Source: Kitasatospora sp. NBC_00240
GTDB lineage: Bacteria; Actinomycetota; Actinomycetes; Streptomycetales; Streptomycetaceae
Length of the DNA stretch: 64,000 nt
Direction: 5' to 3'
Assembly: GCF_026342405.1 (NCBI RefSeq)
Contig: NZ_JAPEMU010000001.1
Location: 62,001-126,000, forward strand
Shown: in pieces, positions 34,674-43,147 of the stretch
Layout: every line of letters starts with the position of its first letter
Numbering within the stretch: position 1 is the first letter of the stretch
Position numbers and translations under genes: made by a program
Notes under the pieces: model-generated
Told to the model about the DNA's origin: nothing
The model's database searches: none
Seen by the model: only the letters and a program-made list of their open reading frames with translations

Positions 34674-35467
34674 GGCGGCGGCCCTTCCGGTCCGGGCCCG
34701 CACGCCCCCGGGCGACCCGGGTCCGGCCGGCCCAGCGCGGGCGCCGCGCCCGCCTCCTGGCGGCCGGGCTGGCCCTGGTGCTGGCGGCGGGCGCGGGGGC
34801 GGGCGAGTTCACGGCCCGTCAGCTGATCCGGAGCAGGATCGCCCGGGCGGCGCCCGCCCTCGGGGACACCCTGACGGCCCGCACGGGCGGTGACTCGGCG
34901 CTCTGGGACTCGGCCCTCTGGGACTTGGCCCTCCGACGGATTCCCCGGCTGGACATCAGCAGCGAGGACGCCCGGCTGGGACCGCTCCCGCAGGCCACCG
35001 TCCGCGCCCATTTGGACGACGTCCGCCTCGGCCCCGGCACCTCCGTGGCCGCCACCCACGCCGAGGTCACCGTCCCCGTCCGGTCCCTCGACGCGGCGGT
35101 CCGCGGCGCCGCCGGCTCGATGCCGGTCGGCCAGGTCCGCACCGACCCGGCGGCGGGGACGGTCGAGGTGGCGCTGGGCCGGGGCGGCTTCGGCCGGCTG
35201 ACCCTGCGGCCGGTGATCGCCGACGGCCGGGTGTCCCTGACGGTGTCGAGCCTGACCGTCCTCGGCCGCGCCGTCCCGCCGGACAGCCTGGGCCAGGACG
35301 GCAGGCTGGGCGGAGCGGCCGACCGCCCCTACCCGCTGGGCCTGCGCGCCGGGTCCGTCCAGGTCCTCCAGGAAGGCCTCCGGGTCGTCCTGGACGGCGG
35401 GCCCGGCACCCTGTCCGACCGGGGCGGCGACTGGGTGGCGGCCCCGCACGCCGGTGCGACGTCGTGA
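34670..35467 (+). CDS. LmeA-like (DUF2993) envelope protein
   Basis: 265 residues. An N-terminal arginine-rich stretch precedes a membrane anchor (LLAAGLALVLAAGAGAG), then a DUF2993-type lipid-binding domain with repeated SRIARAAPALGDTL and VRAHLDDVRLGPG segments. A short duplication SALWDSALWDLAL lies near residue 80. Mycobacterial LmeA binds phospholipids and aids lipoglycan maturation. GTG start overlaps the MMPL stop, so an MMPL/LmeA partnership at the cell envelope is likely. Confidence 0.78.
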   Translation: MRRRPFRSGPARPRATRVRPAQRGRRARLLAAGLALVLAAGAGAGEFTARQLIRSRIARAAPALGDTLTARTGGDSALWDSALWDLALRRIPRLDISSEDARLGPLPQATVRAHLDDVRLGPGTSVAATHAEVTVPVRSLDAAVRGAAGSMPVGQVRTDPAAGTVEVALGRGGFGRLTLRPVIADGRVSLTVSSLTVLGRAVPPDSLGQDGRLGGAADRPYPLGLRAGSVQVLQEGLRVVLDGGPGTLSDRGGDWVAAPHAGATS

Positions 35468-35470
35468 CCA

Positions 35471-35530
35471 CGGGGTGGCCGACCCCGGTCCCGGTGGGGC
35501 GGGGCCCCGGCCGACGGCACGGCCACCCCG
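35471..35530 (+). terminator. Hairpin after the LmeA-like gene
   Basis: Eleven-bp arms (35471-35481 and 35520-35530) enclose a second GC-rich inner pairing, starting 3 bp past the stop. Probable terminator of the MMPL/LmeA unit. Confidence 0.6.
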
Positions 35531-35547
35531 CCGCTCCCCGGCGCCTG

Positions 35548-35580
<33 letters not shown>

Positions 35581-35749
35581 ACGGGACCGGGACCGGCGCC
35601 GGAGCGCGGGGCACCCGCAGTTACGGGTCCTCGCTGATCGGGTTCGCCCTGGCACGACCCGCCCCGCCCGCGTGTCCGACACCCCTGCTGGATCCCGACC
35701 TGCGGCGACGTACGGCGGGGGATGTACGCCGACGTGCCTAGCCAGGTGA

Positions 35750-35765
35750 CTAAGCGCTTGCTTAG
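35750..35765. promoter_or_regulatory. TetR-type operator CTAAGC-GCTT-GCTTAG
   Basis: Perfect 6-bp arms, with TAGACT (a -10-like box, 35763-35768) overlapping its right half, 119 bp upstream of the MDR reductase start. TetR-family operators of this AAGC...GCTT style are common in actinomycetes. No TetR gene lies next to it. Confidence 0.65.
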
Positions 35766-35883
35766 ACTACTCCCGCAACCCCACGGGCCACCCGCCCGAC
35801 CTGCGGCCTGCCCGGCCCGGGACGGCCGGGCGGGCCGGGTGACCGGCGCCTCGGCCGGCCCACCGCGAACGACAGGAGACGTC

Positions 35884-36891
35884 ATGTCCGGAACGAACCG
35901 CCAGATCCGCCTTGCCGCGCGACCGGTCGGCGAGGTGAAGCCCGAGGACTGGGAGCACGTCACCGAGCCCGCGGAGGCACCCGGGGAGGGCCGGTTCGCC
36001 GGACGGACGCGCTTCATCTCCCTGGACCCGGCCATGCGCGGCTGGCTCGACGACCGCCCGTCCTACCTGCCGCCGGTCGGCATCGGCGAGGTGATGCGCG
36101 CCGGGTCGGTGATCGAGGTCACCGAGTCCGACCACCCCGGCTTCCGGCCCGGCGACCACGTGGTCGGCACCTTCGGCGTCCAGGAGTACGTGGTCTCCGA
36201 CGGCAAGGGCGTACTGAAGGTCGACCCGGCGCTCGCCCCGCTGTCCACCTACCTCGGCGCGCTCGGCATGCCCGGCATGACGGCCTACTTCGGGCTGCTC
36301 GACGTCGGAGCCCTCAAGGAGGGTGAGACGGTCGTGGTCTCCGGCGCCGCGGGCGCCGTCGGCACCATGGTCGGCCAGATCGCCAAGGTGAAGGGCTGCC
36401 GGGTGATCGGCATCGCCGGCGGCCCCGACAAGTGCGCCATGCTGACCGGGGAGCTCGGCTTCGACGCGGCGATCGACTACCGCGCGGACGACGTCAGGAA
36501 GGCGCTGCGCGAGCTCGCGCCGGACGGCGTGGACGTCTACTTCGACAACGTCGGCGGCGACATCCTGGACGCGGTGCTGACCCGCCTGGCGCTGCACGCA
36601 CGTGTGGTGATCTGCGGCGCGATCAGCCAGTACAACAACGAGACGCAGGTCCAGGGCCCGTCGAACTACCTCACCCTGCTGGTGCGCCGCGCCCGGATGG
36701 AGGGCTTCGTGGTGTTCGACTACGCGCCCCGCTTCGGCGCCGCCGCCCGCGAACTCGCCGGCTGGATCGCCACCGGCCGGATCAAGGTCAAGGAGCACGT
36801 GGTCAGCGGCTCGCTGGACGACTTCCCCGCGACCCTGCAGATGCTCTTCCGCAGCGAGAACGTCGGCAAGCTGGTGCTGGAACTGACCTGA
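35884..36891 (+). CDS. NADP-dependent oxidoreductase, zinc-independent MDR family
   Basis: 335 residues of the prostaglandin-reductase/CurA-like medium-chain group. NADPH loop is SGAAGAVGTMVGQIAKVKG, with VDVYFDNVGGDILDAVL and the RMEGFVVFDY segment typical of these double-bond reductases; no structural zinc cysteines. ATG 35884 follows AGGAGA. Upstream sits a TetR-type dyad, so an inducible detoxification reductase for unsaturated carbonyls is likely. Confidence 0.9.
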   Translation: MSGTNRQIRLAARPVGEVKPEDWEHVTEPAEAPGEGRFAGRTRFISLDPAMRGWLDDRPSYLPPVGIGEVMRAGSVIEVTESDHPGFRPGDHVVGTFGVQEYVVSDGKGVLKVDPALAPLSTYLGALGMPGMTAYFGLLDVGALKEGETVVVSGAAGAVGTMVGQIAKVKGCRVIGIAGGPDKCAMLTGELGFDAAIDYRADDVRKALRELAPDGVDVYFDNVGGDILDAVLTRLALHARVVICGAISQYNNETQVQGPSNYLTLLVRRARMEGFVVFDYAPRFGAAARELAGWIATGRIKVKEHVVSGSLDDFPATLQMLFRSENVGKLVLELT

Positions 36892-36900
36892 GCCGGAGCC

Positions 36901-36955
36901 GGGCGGCGGGGCGCGGGCAGGGGCCGGTTCGCTCCCGCCCGCGCCCCGGCCGCCC
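36901..36955 (+). terminator. GC-rich hairpin after the MDR gene
   Basis: Nearly complementary arms 36901-36918 and 36937-36955 with one bulge, starting 10 bp past the stop. Likely terminator. Confidence 0.6.
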
Positions 36956-37012
36956 GCACCTGTCCATGACCACCCGCTCGCGCCCGCCCGGGCCGACGGC
37001 GATGATGAGGGT

Positions 37013-37927
37013 ATGCCACGGGATCTTGTCGTGGTGGGCGCGCCGACCAGTGCGGGCAGCTACGCACCCGGTCAGGAAGCCGCACCACGAGTCTTGCGCG
37101 AACTCGGCCTGATCGACCGCCTCCGGGCGGCGGGCCGTCAGGTCAGGGACGCCGGCGACGGGCCGCTCCAGATCTGGGCACCGGACCGGCAGCACCCACG
37201 GGCGCAGAACCTCGCCGCGGCGGTCCGGGCCGTACGGACGGTGGCCGACCAGGTGGCAGCGGCGATGGACCAGGACGCCGACGTCCTGCTGATCGGCGGC
37301 AACTGCACCATCGCCCTGGGCGTGATGGATGCCCTGATCCGGCACGACCCGGACGCGGGCCTGCTCTACGTCGACCGGCACTTCGACCTCAACACCCCGG
37401 TGAGCAGCATCGACGGCGCGCTGGACTGGATGGGCCTGGCCCACGGACTCGACCTGCCGGGAGCGGCGGAGCCGCTGGCCGCAGCCTTCCACCGCCGCCC
37501 CCTGCTCACCCCCGGGCAGCTGTACCTGCTCGGCATGGACCCGGCGGCCGCCACCCCGTGGGAGCGGGAGCAGGCCCAGCTGCTCCCCCTGCGGTGGGCG
37601 CCCCACACGGACCTCGCCGCCGCACCGGACACCACGGTGGCCCGGGCCCTCGATGCTCTCCCGCCCGGCGCGCTGGCGGTGCACATCGACGTGGACGTGC
37701 TCGACTTCACCGACGCGCCGCTCGCGGAAAGCACCGACGGCCGCAACAGCGGCCCGTCGCTGGAGGCCGTCGCCGGGGTGCTGGACACCGCCTGCCACGA
37801 CCCGCGCGCCCGGGTGCTGTCGATCGGCGAGCTGAACCCCGCCCGGACCGCCGGACACCCCGAGACCCTGACCCGGTTCGTCGCGTGCGTCACGAACGCC
37901 CTGCGGGCGACCGCGGCAGCGGCCTGA
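37013..37927 (+). CDS. Arginase/agmatinase-fold protein with altered metal site
   Basis: 304 residues of the ureohydrolase fold. Metal motifs are recognisable: DRHFD (121-125) for DAHxD, and HIDVDVLDF (224-232). However, the usual GGDHS is GGNCT near residue 94, so the first metal-ligand histidine is a cysteine and the aspartate is asparagine. ELNP in SIGELNPAR is kept. The enzyme may therefore use another metal arrangement, act on a different guanidino compound or be a non-enzymatic homologue. ATG 37013 follows GAGGGT. No arginine-pathway neighbours. Confidence 0.8.
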   Translation: MPRDLVVVGAPTSAGSYAPGQEAAPRVLRELGLIDRLRAAGRQVRDAGDGPLQIWAPDRQHPRAQNLAAAVRAVRTVADQVAAAMDQDADVLLIGGNCTIALGVMDALIRHDPDAGLLYVDRHFDLNTPVSSIDGALDWMGLAHGLDLPGAAEPLAAAFHRRPLLTPGQLYLLGMDPAAATPWEREQAQLLPLRWAPHTDLAAAPDTTVARALDALPPGALAVHIDVDVLDFTDAPLAESTDGRNSGPSLEAVAGVLDTACHDPRARVLSIGELNPARTAGHPETLTRFVACVTNALRATAAAA

Positions 37928-38815
37928 GACCCCGCCCGGACCGCACCGCAGCCAGACATCCGTACCGCCACGACTCGGGACGACAGCGGCCCGAGTCCGG
38001 CTACGCCGGCCCGTCGTGCGCCGCCGGCCCGTCCGACGCCGGCCGGCGCCGCCGTAGCGGGAACGCCGCCGCGATCCTGCCCCGCGCCCAGCCCGACCCG
38101 ATCTGCCCCGACCTGATCGCCCCAGGAGCGTCCCGGCTCGGGGCCCCCACGCCAGGGCGGTCGGAGCCGCCGGCCTCAGGGCCGCGAGCATCAGAGCCCG
38201 CGCAGCCGGGCCAGGAGTGTCAGGGGGCCGGCAGGCCTGGCCACCGGGGAGTTCCAGCTCGGCGGGCGGAACCCGCAGCAGGTCGTCGATCCGGCCGGCC
38301 GCCGGGCCGGGACGGCCCGGGCAGGGCCAGGCGCAGCCGCCGTGCGGGGTCCGTTCGCGCACCACGAGGCAGGCGGCGCAGATCTCCATCTGCGCCGCCG
38401 CGTCCTGGCCGCCTGCCACCACCGTCGCTCCGGTCGTCCTGTTCCGGTCGTCCTGTTCCGGTCGTCCTGTTCCGGTCGTCCTGTTCCGGTCGTCCTGTTC
38501 CGGTCGTCCTGTTCCGGTCGTCCTGTTCCGGTCGTCCTGTTCCGGTCGTCCTGTTCCGGTCGTCCTGTTCCGGTCGTCGTCGACGGTACGGGCGCGACCG
38601 GGCCGGCGGGAGCGAACGTGCCGCTCCTCACCCGTGGCGCTGCTCACGACCGGTCTGGCCGGCCGGCTTGCCCGCGAGCGCCTCCCGCGCGGCCGAGGCA
38701 CTGCACCACACGGCCCGTACGTGCACATACCGGACAGTCACCGCCGGGCAGCCCGGGCTGTCGGGCGACCCCGAGCTGCCCGAAGGCTGTCCGGCCCGAA
38801 CCGTCCGTGAGGGGC
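37928..38815. other. Gene-poor stretch carrying a minisatellite
   Basis: About 890 bp between the arginase-like gene and a convergent isochorismatase gene. The main content is a ten-copy 14-bp tandem repeat at 38432-38571. A minus-strand frame around 38200-38420 encodes a Cys-containing segment (MEICAACLVVRERTPHGGC), but it has no defined start or stop and is not called as a gene. Confidence 0.6.
38432..38571. repeat. 14-bp minisatellite, ten perfect copies
   Basis: Unit GGTCGTCCTGTTCC repeated ten times without interruption for 140 bp, with a partial eleventh. Because 14 is not a multiple of three, reading frames rotate through it, arguing against coding use. Expected to vary in copy number between strains. 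Confidence 0.95.
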
Positions 38816-39382
38816 TCAGGCAGGCGGCGCCTGCGCGAAGTCCAGGTCGGCCGTGGCCACCGTCCCCGCCGTCCGGCCGGGGGCCGTCTGGTACGTCCAG
38901 TACAGGTTCGTGTGGGCGATCACCTGCTCGGGCGGCGGGGCACCGAACGAGGAGAGGTCCTCCGTCGTATGGGCGTCGGCCACCAGCAGGGCGTCGTATC
39001 CGCGGACGATCGCGCCGTGCAGGGTCGAGCGGATGCACTCGTCGGTCTGCGCGCCCGCGACGATCAGCCGGCCGATGCCGCGCTCGGCCAGCACCGGCTC
39101 CAGGTCCGTCGCCTCGAAGGAGTCGGCGTAGGTCTTGTGCACCAGCGGCTCGCGGTCGCGCCGCACCAGCTCGGGCACGTACTGCCAGCGGTCGCTCTCC
39201 CGGGGCAGCTCGGCACTGCTGTGCTGCACCCAGACGACCTCGACGCCGGCGGCCCGCGCCCGGTCGACCAGGGTGGCGATGTTGGCGACGACCTTGTCGC
39301 GGTCGTACGCGTCCCCCACCACGCCGTTCTGCACGTCGATCACGAGCAGCGCGGTGTCGGGTCGGTCGGTCAGTGTGGTCAT
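38816..39382 (-). CDS. Isochorismatase-family cysteine hydrolase
   Basis: 188 residues with the catalytic triad of the family: D16 in LLVIDVQNG, K83 in VHKTYADSF, and C116 in AQTDECIRST. These enzymes cleave amides or enol ethers such as isochorismate, nicotinamide or N-carbamoyl compounds. ATG 39382 is chosen for GGGAGA just upstream. It is convergent with the arginase-like gene across the minisatellite. Substrate not predictable. Confidence 0.9.
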   Translation of the reverse strand: MTTLTDRPDTALLVIDVQNGVVGDAYDRDKVVANIATLVDRARAAGVEVVWVQHSSAELPRESDRWQYVPELVRRDREPLVHKTYADSFEATDLEPVLAERGIGRLIVAGAQTDECIRSTLHGAIVRGYDALLVADAHTTEDLSSFGAPPPEQVIAHTNLYWTYQTAPGRTAGTVATADLDFAQAPPA

Positions 39383-39678
39383 GGGGTCTCCCTCACATCC
39401 GGAACGTGGCCACGGCCAGGCTAGGACCCAGCACTGACAACGGCCCACGCCGACGGTCGTCCGCCGCGGGCCGACGTGAGCTCGCGGGCCGGCCGCCGGC
39501 GACGGGACGGGAGCGGCGCACCGAAGGCGGCACACTCCGAAGAGGCAGAGCCGGCCCGGGCCCGCCCGCCCCGCCTCACCTACCCGGGACCGTCCGGCCG
39601 GCCGGCCCCCGCCGCCATTCGGCTGAATCGACCGGAACGCCTACGACCGGCCGACCGGCCACGTGGCAGGCTTCGCCT

Positions 39679-41379
39679 ATGAGCGCCGGAAGAGAAACCG
39701 CCGGTAAGGCCGGTGCCACCATCGTCCTGGCGACCCTGGCGGCCGGTCAGTTCCTGATGGCCCTCGACAGCTCCGTGATGAACGTGTCGATCGCGACCGT
39801 GGCCGAGGACATCGGCACCACGGTGAGCGGCCTTCAGGGGGCCATCACCGCGTACACGCTGGTGATGGCGATGCTGATGATCTCCGGCGGCAAGGTCGGC
39901 GCGATCATCGGCCGCAAGCGGGCCTTCACGATCGGCTGCGTGATCTACGGGGCCGGCTCCGCCACCACCTCGCTGGCGCCGAACCTGCCCGTCCTGCTGC
40001 TCGGCTGGTCGCTCCTGGAGGGGATCGGGGCGGCACTGATCCTGCCGGCCATCGTGGCCCTGGTCGCCGGGAACTTCACCGTGGAGCGCCGGCCCGCCGC
40101 GTACGGCCTGGTGACGGCCGCCGGAGCGATCGCCATCGCCCTCGGGCCGCTGATCGGCGGCATCGCGACGACCTACTTCTCCTGGCGCTGGGTGTTCGCC
40201 GGCGAGGTCGTGGTGGTGCTCGGCATCCTGCTCCTGGCCCGGCGGATGGCCGACGCGCCGCCGGACCACCGCCCGCGCCTGGACGCGGTCGGCGCCGTCC
40301 TCTCCGCGCTCGGCATCGGCCTCTTCGTCTTCGGCGTCCTGCGCTCCGGCACCTGGGGCTGGTTCCTCCCGAAACCGGGCGCCCCGGCCTGGCTGGGGCT
40401 CTCGGCGACGGTGTGGCTGATGCTGGCCGGCCTGCTGCTGACCTGGATCTTCCTCCGCTGGGAGAGCCGCCTGACCCGCCTGGGCACCGAGCCGCTGGTC
40501 GATCCGGCGCTGCTGCGGAACCGGCAGCTCACCGGCGGCCTGACCATGTTCTTCTTCCAGTACCTCGTCCAGATGGGCGTGTTCTTCCTCGTCCCGCTCT
40601 ACCTGTCGGTCGCGCTGGGCCTCTCCGCGCTGATGACCGGCGTACGAATCCTGCCGCTCTCCCTCACGCTGCTGGCCGCCGCGCTCGCCATTCCCAGGTT
40701 CCTGCCCGACATCTCGCCCCGCCGGGTGGTGCGCCTGGGGATCCTCTCCATGCTCGCCGGGGCGCTGGTGCTGCTCGCCGCCCTGGACGCGGACGCCGAC
40801 GCGGCCGTCGTCACCGTCCCGCTGCTGCTGATCGGGCTGGGGATGGGGGCGCTGGCCTCCCAGCTCGGCTCGGTCACCGTGTCCGCGGTGCCGGACGAGA
40901 AGAGCGCCGAGGTGGGTGGTGTCCAGAACACGGTCACCAACCTCGGGGCCTCGATCGGCACCGCGCTGGCCGGCTCCATCATGATCGCAACCCTGACCAC
41001 CTCCTTCCTCACCAGCGTCGACCAGAACCCGGCCGTCCCCGACGAGGTCAAGGCCAGGGCGAGCACCGAACTCGCCGCCGGCGTGCCCTTCCTCTCCGAC
41101 GCCCAGCTCAGGGCGGTGCTCGACGACGCGAACGCCTCGCCCGAGGTGGCGGCCGCCGCCCTGGACGCGAACGCCCAGGCCCGGCTGGACGGCCTGCGGG
41201 CCGCGCTCGCCGTCCTCGCCTTCGCCGGTCTCGGCGCCCTCTTCTTCACCCAGCGCATCCCCGCGACCCAGCCCCGCGCGCCGGGTGCCGGGACGCCCGC
41301 GCCCGAGTCGCCCGGCCCGATCCCGCCCCACGGCCCGGTCGACCCGACGGACCCGGTGCACCCGGCCCACCCGCGCTGA
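39679..41379 (+). CDS. DHA2-type MFS drug exporter
   Basis: 566 residues, fourteen predicted membrane segments. Starts with FLMALDSSVMNVSIATVAED, the standard DHA2 opening (motif D1). Motif A is GGKVGAIIGRKRA, and motif C-like AAGAIAIALGPLIGG is present. A Pro-rich tail (about residues 530-566) is unusual and repeat-like. ATG 39679 is preceded by GGCAGG. Such proteins are proton-driven drug exporters. The next gene starts within about 70-150 bp and is read in the same frame after the stop. Confidence 0.92.
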   Translation: MSAGRETAGKAGATIVLATLAAGQFLMALDSSVMNVSIATVAEDIGTTVSGLQGAITAYTLVMAMLMISGGKVGAIIGRKRAFTIGCVIYGAGSATTSLAPNLPVLLLGWSLLEGIGAALILPAIVALVAGNFTVERRPAAYGLVTAAGAIAIALGPLIGGIATTYFSWRWVFAGEVVVVLGILLLARRMADAPPDHRPRLDAVGAVLSALGIGLFVFGVLRSGTWGWFLPKPGAPAWLGLSATVWLMLAGLLLTWIFLRWESRLTRLGTEPLVDPALLRNRQLTGGLTMFFFQYLVQMGVFFLVPLYLSVALGLSALMTGVRILPLSLTLLAAALAIPRFLPDISPRRVVRLGILSMLAGALVLLAALDADADAAVVTVPLLLIGLGMGALASQLGSVTVSAVPDEKSAEVGGVQNTVTNLGASIGTALAGSIMIATLTTSFLTSVDQNPAVPDEVKARASTELAAGVPFLSDAQLRAVLDDANASPEVAAAALDANAQARLDGLRAALAVLAFAGLGALFFTQRIPATQPRAPGAGTPAPESPGPIPPHGPVDPTDPVHPAHPR

Positions 41380-41526
41380 CCCCCGGGGGCGCCCGCCCCG
41401 TCCGGTCCCGCCCCGTCCAGTCCCGCCCCTTCCCAGCCCGAGGAGGGCACGACGGCCAGCATCGACCGCGAGCGCGTCCGCCGGACGCTGACCTTCTGGC
41501 TGCGCCCGGACTTCGCCCTGCGTGTC

Positions 41527-42396
41527 GTGAACCGCTTCCAGAAGATCGTCGGTTTCGACCGCTCGATGGCGCTCGCCTCCAGTGCCCTCACCTCACTGAT
41601 CCCGTTCACGATCCTCGGCGCAGCGGTGCTGAGCCGGTTCGGGAGCGAGGACGTCGCGAGCCGCATCATCAAGCGCTACGGCCTCACCGGCGGTGGTGCG
41701 GAGGCGGTGCAGACCCTGTTCACCCCCACCACCAGCGAGGCGGACCCGGGCGTGGGCGTCCTCGGGGCGCTGTTCCTGATGATCTCGGTCCTCAGCTTCA
41801 CCCGGGCCGCCCAGCGACTGTTCGAACAGACCTGGGAACTGAAGCCGCTCAGCGTGCGCAACACCCCGAACGGCCTGTGGTGGATCCTGTCCCTGGGTGC
41901 CTACCTGACCGTCACGAGCTCGCTCCGGGCGCTCCTCGGCAACGGCCGGCTGGAGCTGGGGGCGGCCCTCTGCTCCGCCCCGGTGACGGGGGCCTTCCTC
42001 TGCTGGACGGGCTGGATCCTCTCCGCCCGCCGGATCGCCCGCCACCGGCTGCTGCCGTTCGGCATCGTCACCTCCGTTCTCACGGCGGCCTACTCGATGG
42101 GCGCCAGCCTCTACCTCCCGCGCCTCTTCAACTCCTACGCCACCCGCTACGGCTCCCTGGGCGCCGTGCTGGCGCTGATCTCGGCGCTCTTCGGTGCCAT
42201 GCTGGTGCTCGTCGCCTCGGCCGCGCTCGGGCGGGAGGTGGGCGACGAACTCGACCGGATCCGCCGCGGGCAGCGCCCGGCCGACGACGAGATCCGACGG
42301 CAGTGGGCCAACGTGGTCGAGCAGACCCGTTCACGGTGGCACACCGCCCGGGAGCAGATCTCCCGCCGCCGCTCCGACGGCCGCGACAAGCCCTGA
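41527..42396 (+). CDS. YihY/BrkB-like membrane protein, start uncertain
   Basis: 289 residues from GTG 41527, with about six membrane segments: MALASSALTSLIPFTILGAAVL, VGVLGALFLMISVLSF and four more, the usual YihY layout, then a charged arginine-rich tail. The true start is unclear. The frame stays open back to the exporter stop at 41377, and the protein-like sequence continues upstream (ASIDRERVRRTLTFWLRPDF). An excellent AGGAGGG (41441-41447) is followed not by ATG but by ACG at 41449 and 41452. Either an ACG start is used, the ATG was lost, or there is a base error. GTG 41527 has no ribosome binding site. Confidence 0.78.
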   Translation: MNRFQKIVGFDRSMALASSALTSLIPFTILGAAVLSRFGSEDVASRIIKRYGLTGGGAEAVQTLFTPTTSEADPGVGVLGALFLMISVLSFTRAAQRLFEQTWELKPLSVRNTPNGLWWILSLGAYLTVTSSLRALLGNGRLELGAALCSAPVTGAFLCWTGWILSARRIARHRLLPFGIVTSVLTAAYSMGASLYLPRLFNSYATRYGSLGAVLALISALFGAMLVLVASAALGREVGDELDRIRRGQRPADDEIRRQWANVVEQTRSRWHTAREQISRRRSDGRDKP

Positions 42397-42408
42397 GCAC
42401 CCGCGCCC

Positions 42409-42837
42409 TCAGACGTGCGGCTCGGCCGGCCGCCCGACCGGGTGGGCGGACCCGAGCGGCGCCAGCACCACGGCGGCCGAGGCCAGCGACTCGGCGAGCA
42501 GGGCGGCCGTCCGACCCGCCTCGTAGAGCTGCTCGCGGGCGTCGCGGGCGGCCCGGAGGGCGTCGTAGCCGCTGCCGGCGCCGGGATCCTCGCCGGGACC
42601 CGGCCCGATCCGCCCGGCGGCCTGCTCGCTGCTGAGGAAGGCGGCCAGCACGTCGAGGAGTTCGGGCAGCCGCGCGGTCAGCCCGGCCAGCGCGGCCGCG
42701 GTCTCGGCGGCGTCCGACGGATGCACGAGCCCGGGACGGCTGTTCCGGGACGTGGTCAGGGCGGCGCTGCGCAGCAGTTCGGCGGCCTCCGCGGTCAGCT
42801 CCGCGATCGACAGGCCTGGGGGCACGGGGTTGCTCAC
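42409..42837 (-). CDS. Helical protein of unknown function
   Basis: 142 residues, mostly alpha-helical, Ala/Leu-rich, with SIAELTAEAAELLRSAALTTS near the start and RDAREQLYEAGRTAALLAESL near the end. GTG 42837 has AGGAGA 5 bp upstream, and the codon bias is that of real genes. Convergent with the YihY-like gene, 12 bp apart. No motif or signal peptide; no function proposed. Confidence 0.7.
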   Translation of the reverse strand: MSNPVPPGLSIAELTAEAAELLRSAALTTSRNSRPGLVHPSDAAETAAALAGLTARLPELLDVLAAFLSSEQAAGRIGPGPGEDPGAGSGYDALRAARDAREQLYEAGRTAALLAESLASAAVVLAPLGSAHPVGRPAEPHV

Positions 42838-43147
42838 AGTGGTCTCCTTCCGATGTCCGGAGGCGGGCCCGAAGGCATCGGGCGGCCCGCAACCCGTCTG
42901 CCCCGTCGCCCCGCTGACAGGCCGGCCGGTCCGGAGAATGGCCGGGAACCGTCGGTCGGCGAGGGAGGTCGAGCAGGTCGGCGACCGCGGCCCCCGCCGG
43001 GCCGGGACATCACCCCGGCCGTCACGGCGACGATCGCGAGCGGTCCACGACAGCGGGTGGTGCGTGCCGGAACCATTCGCGCCCGTCCGACCACTTAGAG
43101 TGTCCGCGACGGTACTTCTGGTGATCGACGCGAAGAACGGCCTGGTC
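42838..43147. other. Intergenic stretch upstream of the amidohydrolase
   Basis: About 310 bp with divergent orientation on its flanks. From GTG 43100 a short in-frame extension of the amidohydrolase reads SATVLLVIDAKNGLV, which looks like the N-terminal strand of an isochorismatase. No other structure stands out. Confidence 0.5.

Noticed and set aside
38432..38571. Possible CRISPR array
   Set aside because: The unit is 14 bp with no spacers and no cas genes nearby.
38191..38631. Minus-strand frame through the minisatellite
   Set aside because: The 14-bp unit is not in frame, the product is DDRNRTTGTG-type repeat, and no ribosome binding site or stop fits a gene. A Cys-containing stretch (MEICAACLVVRERT) was noted but not supported.
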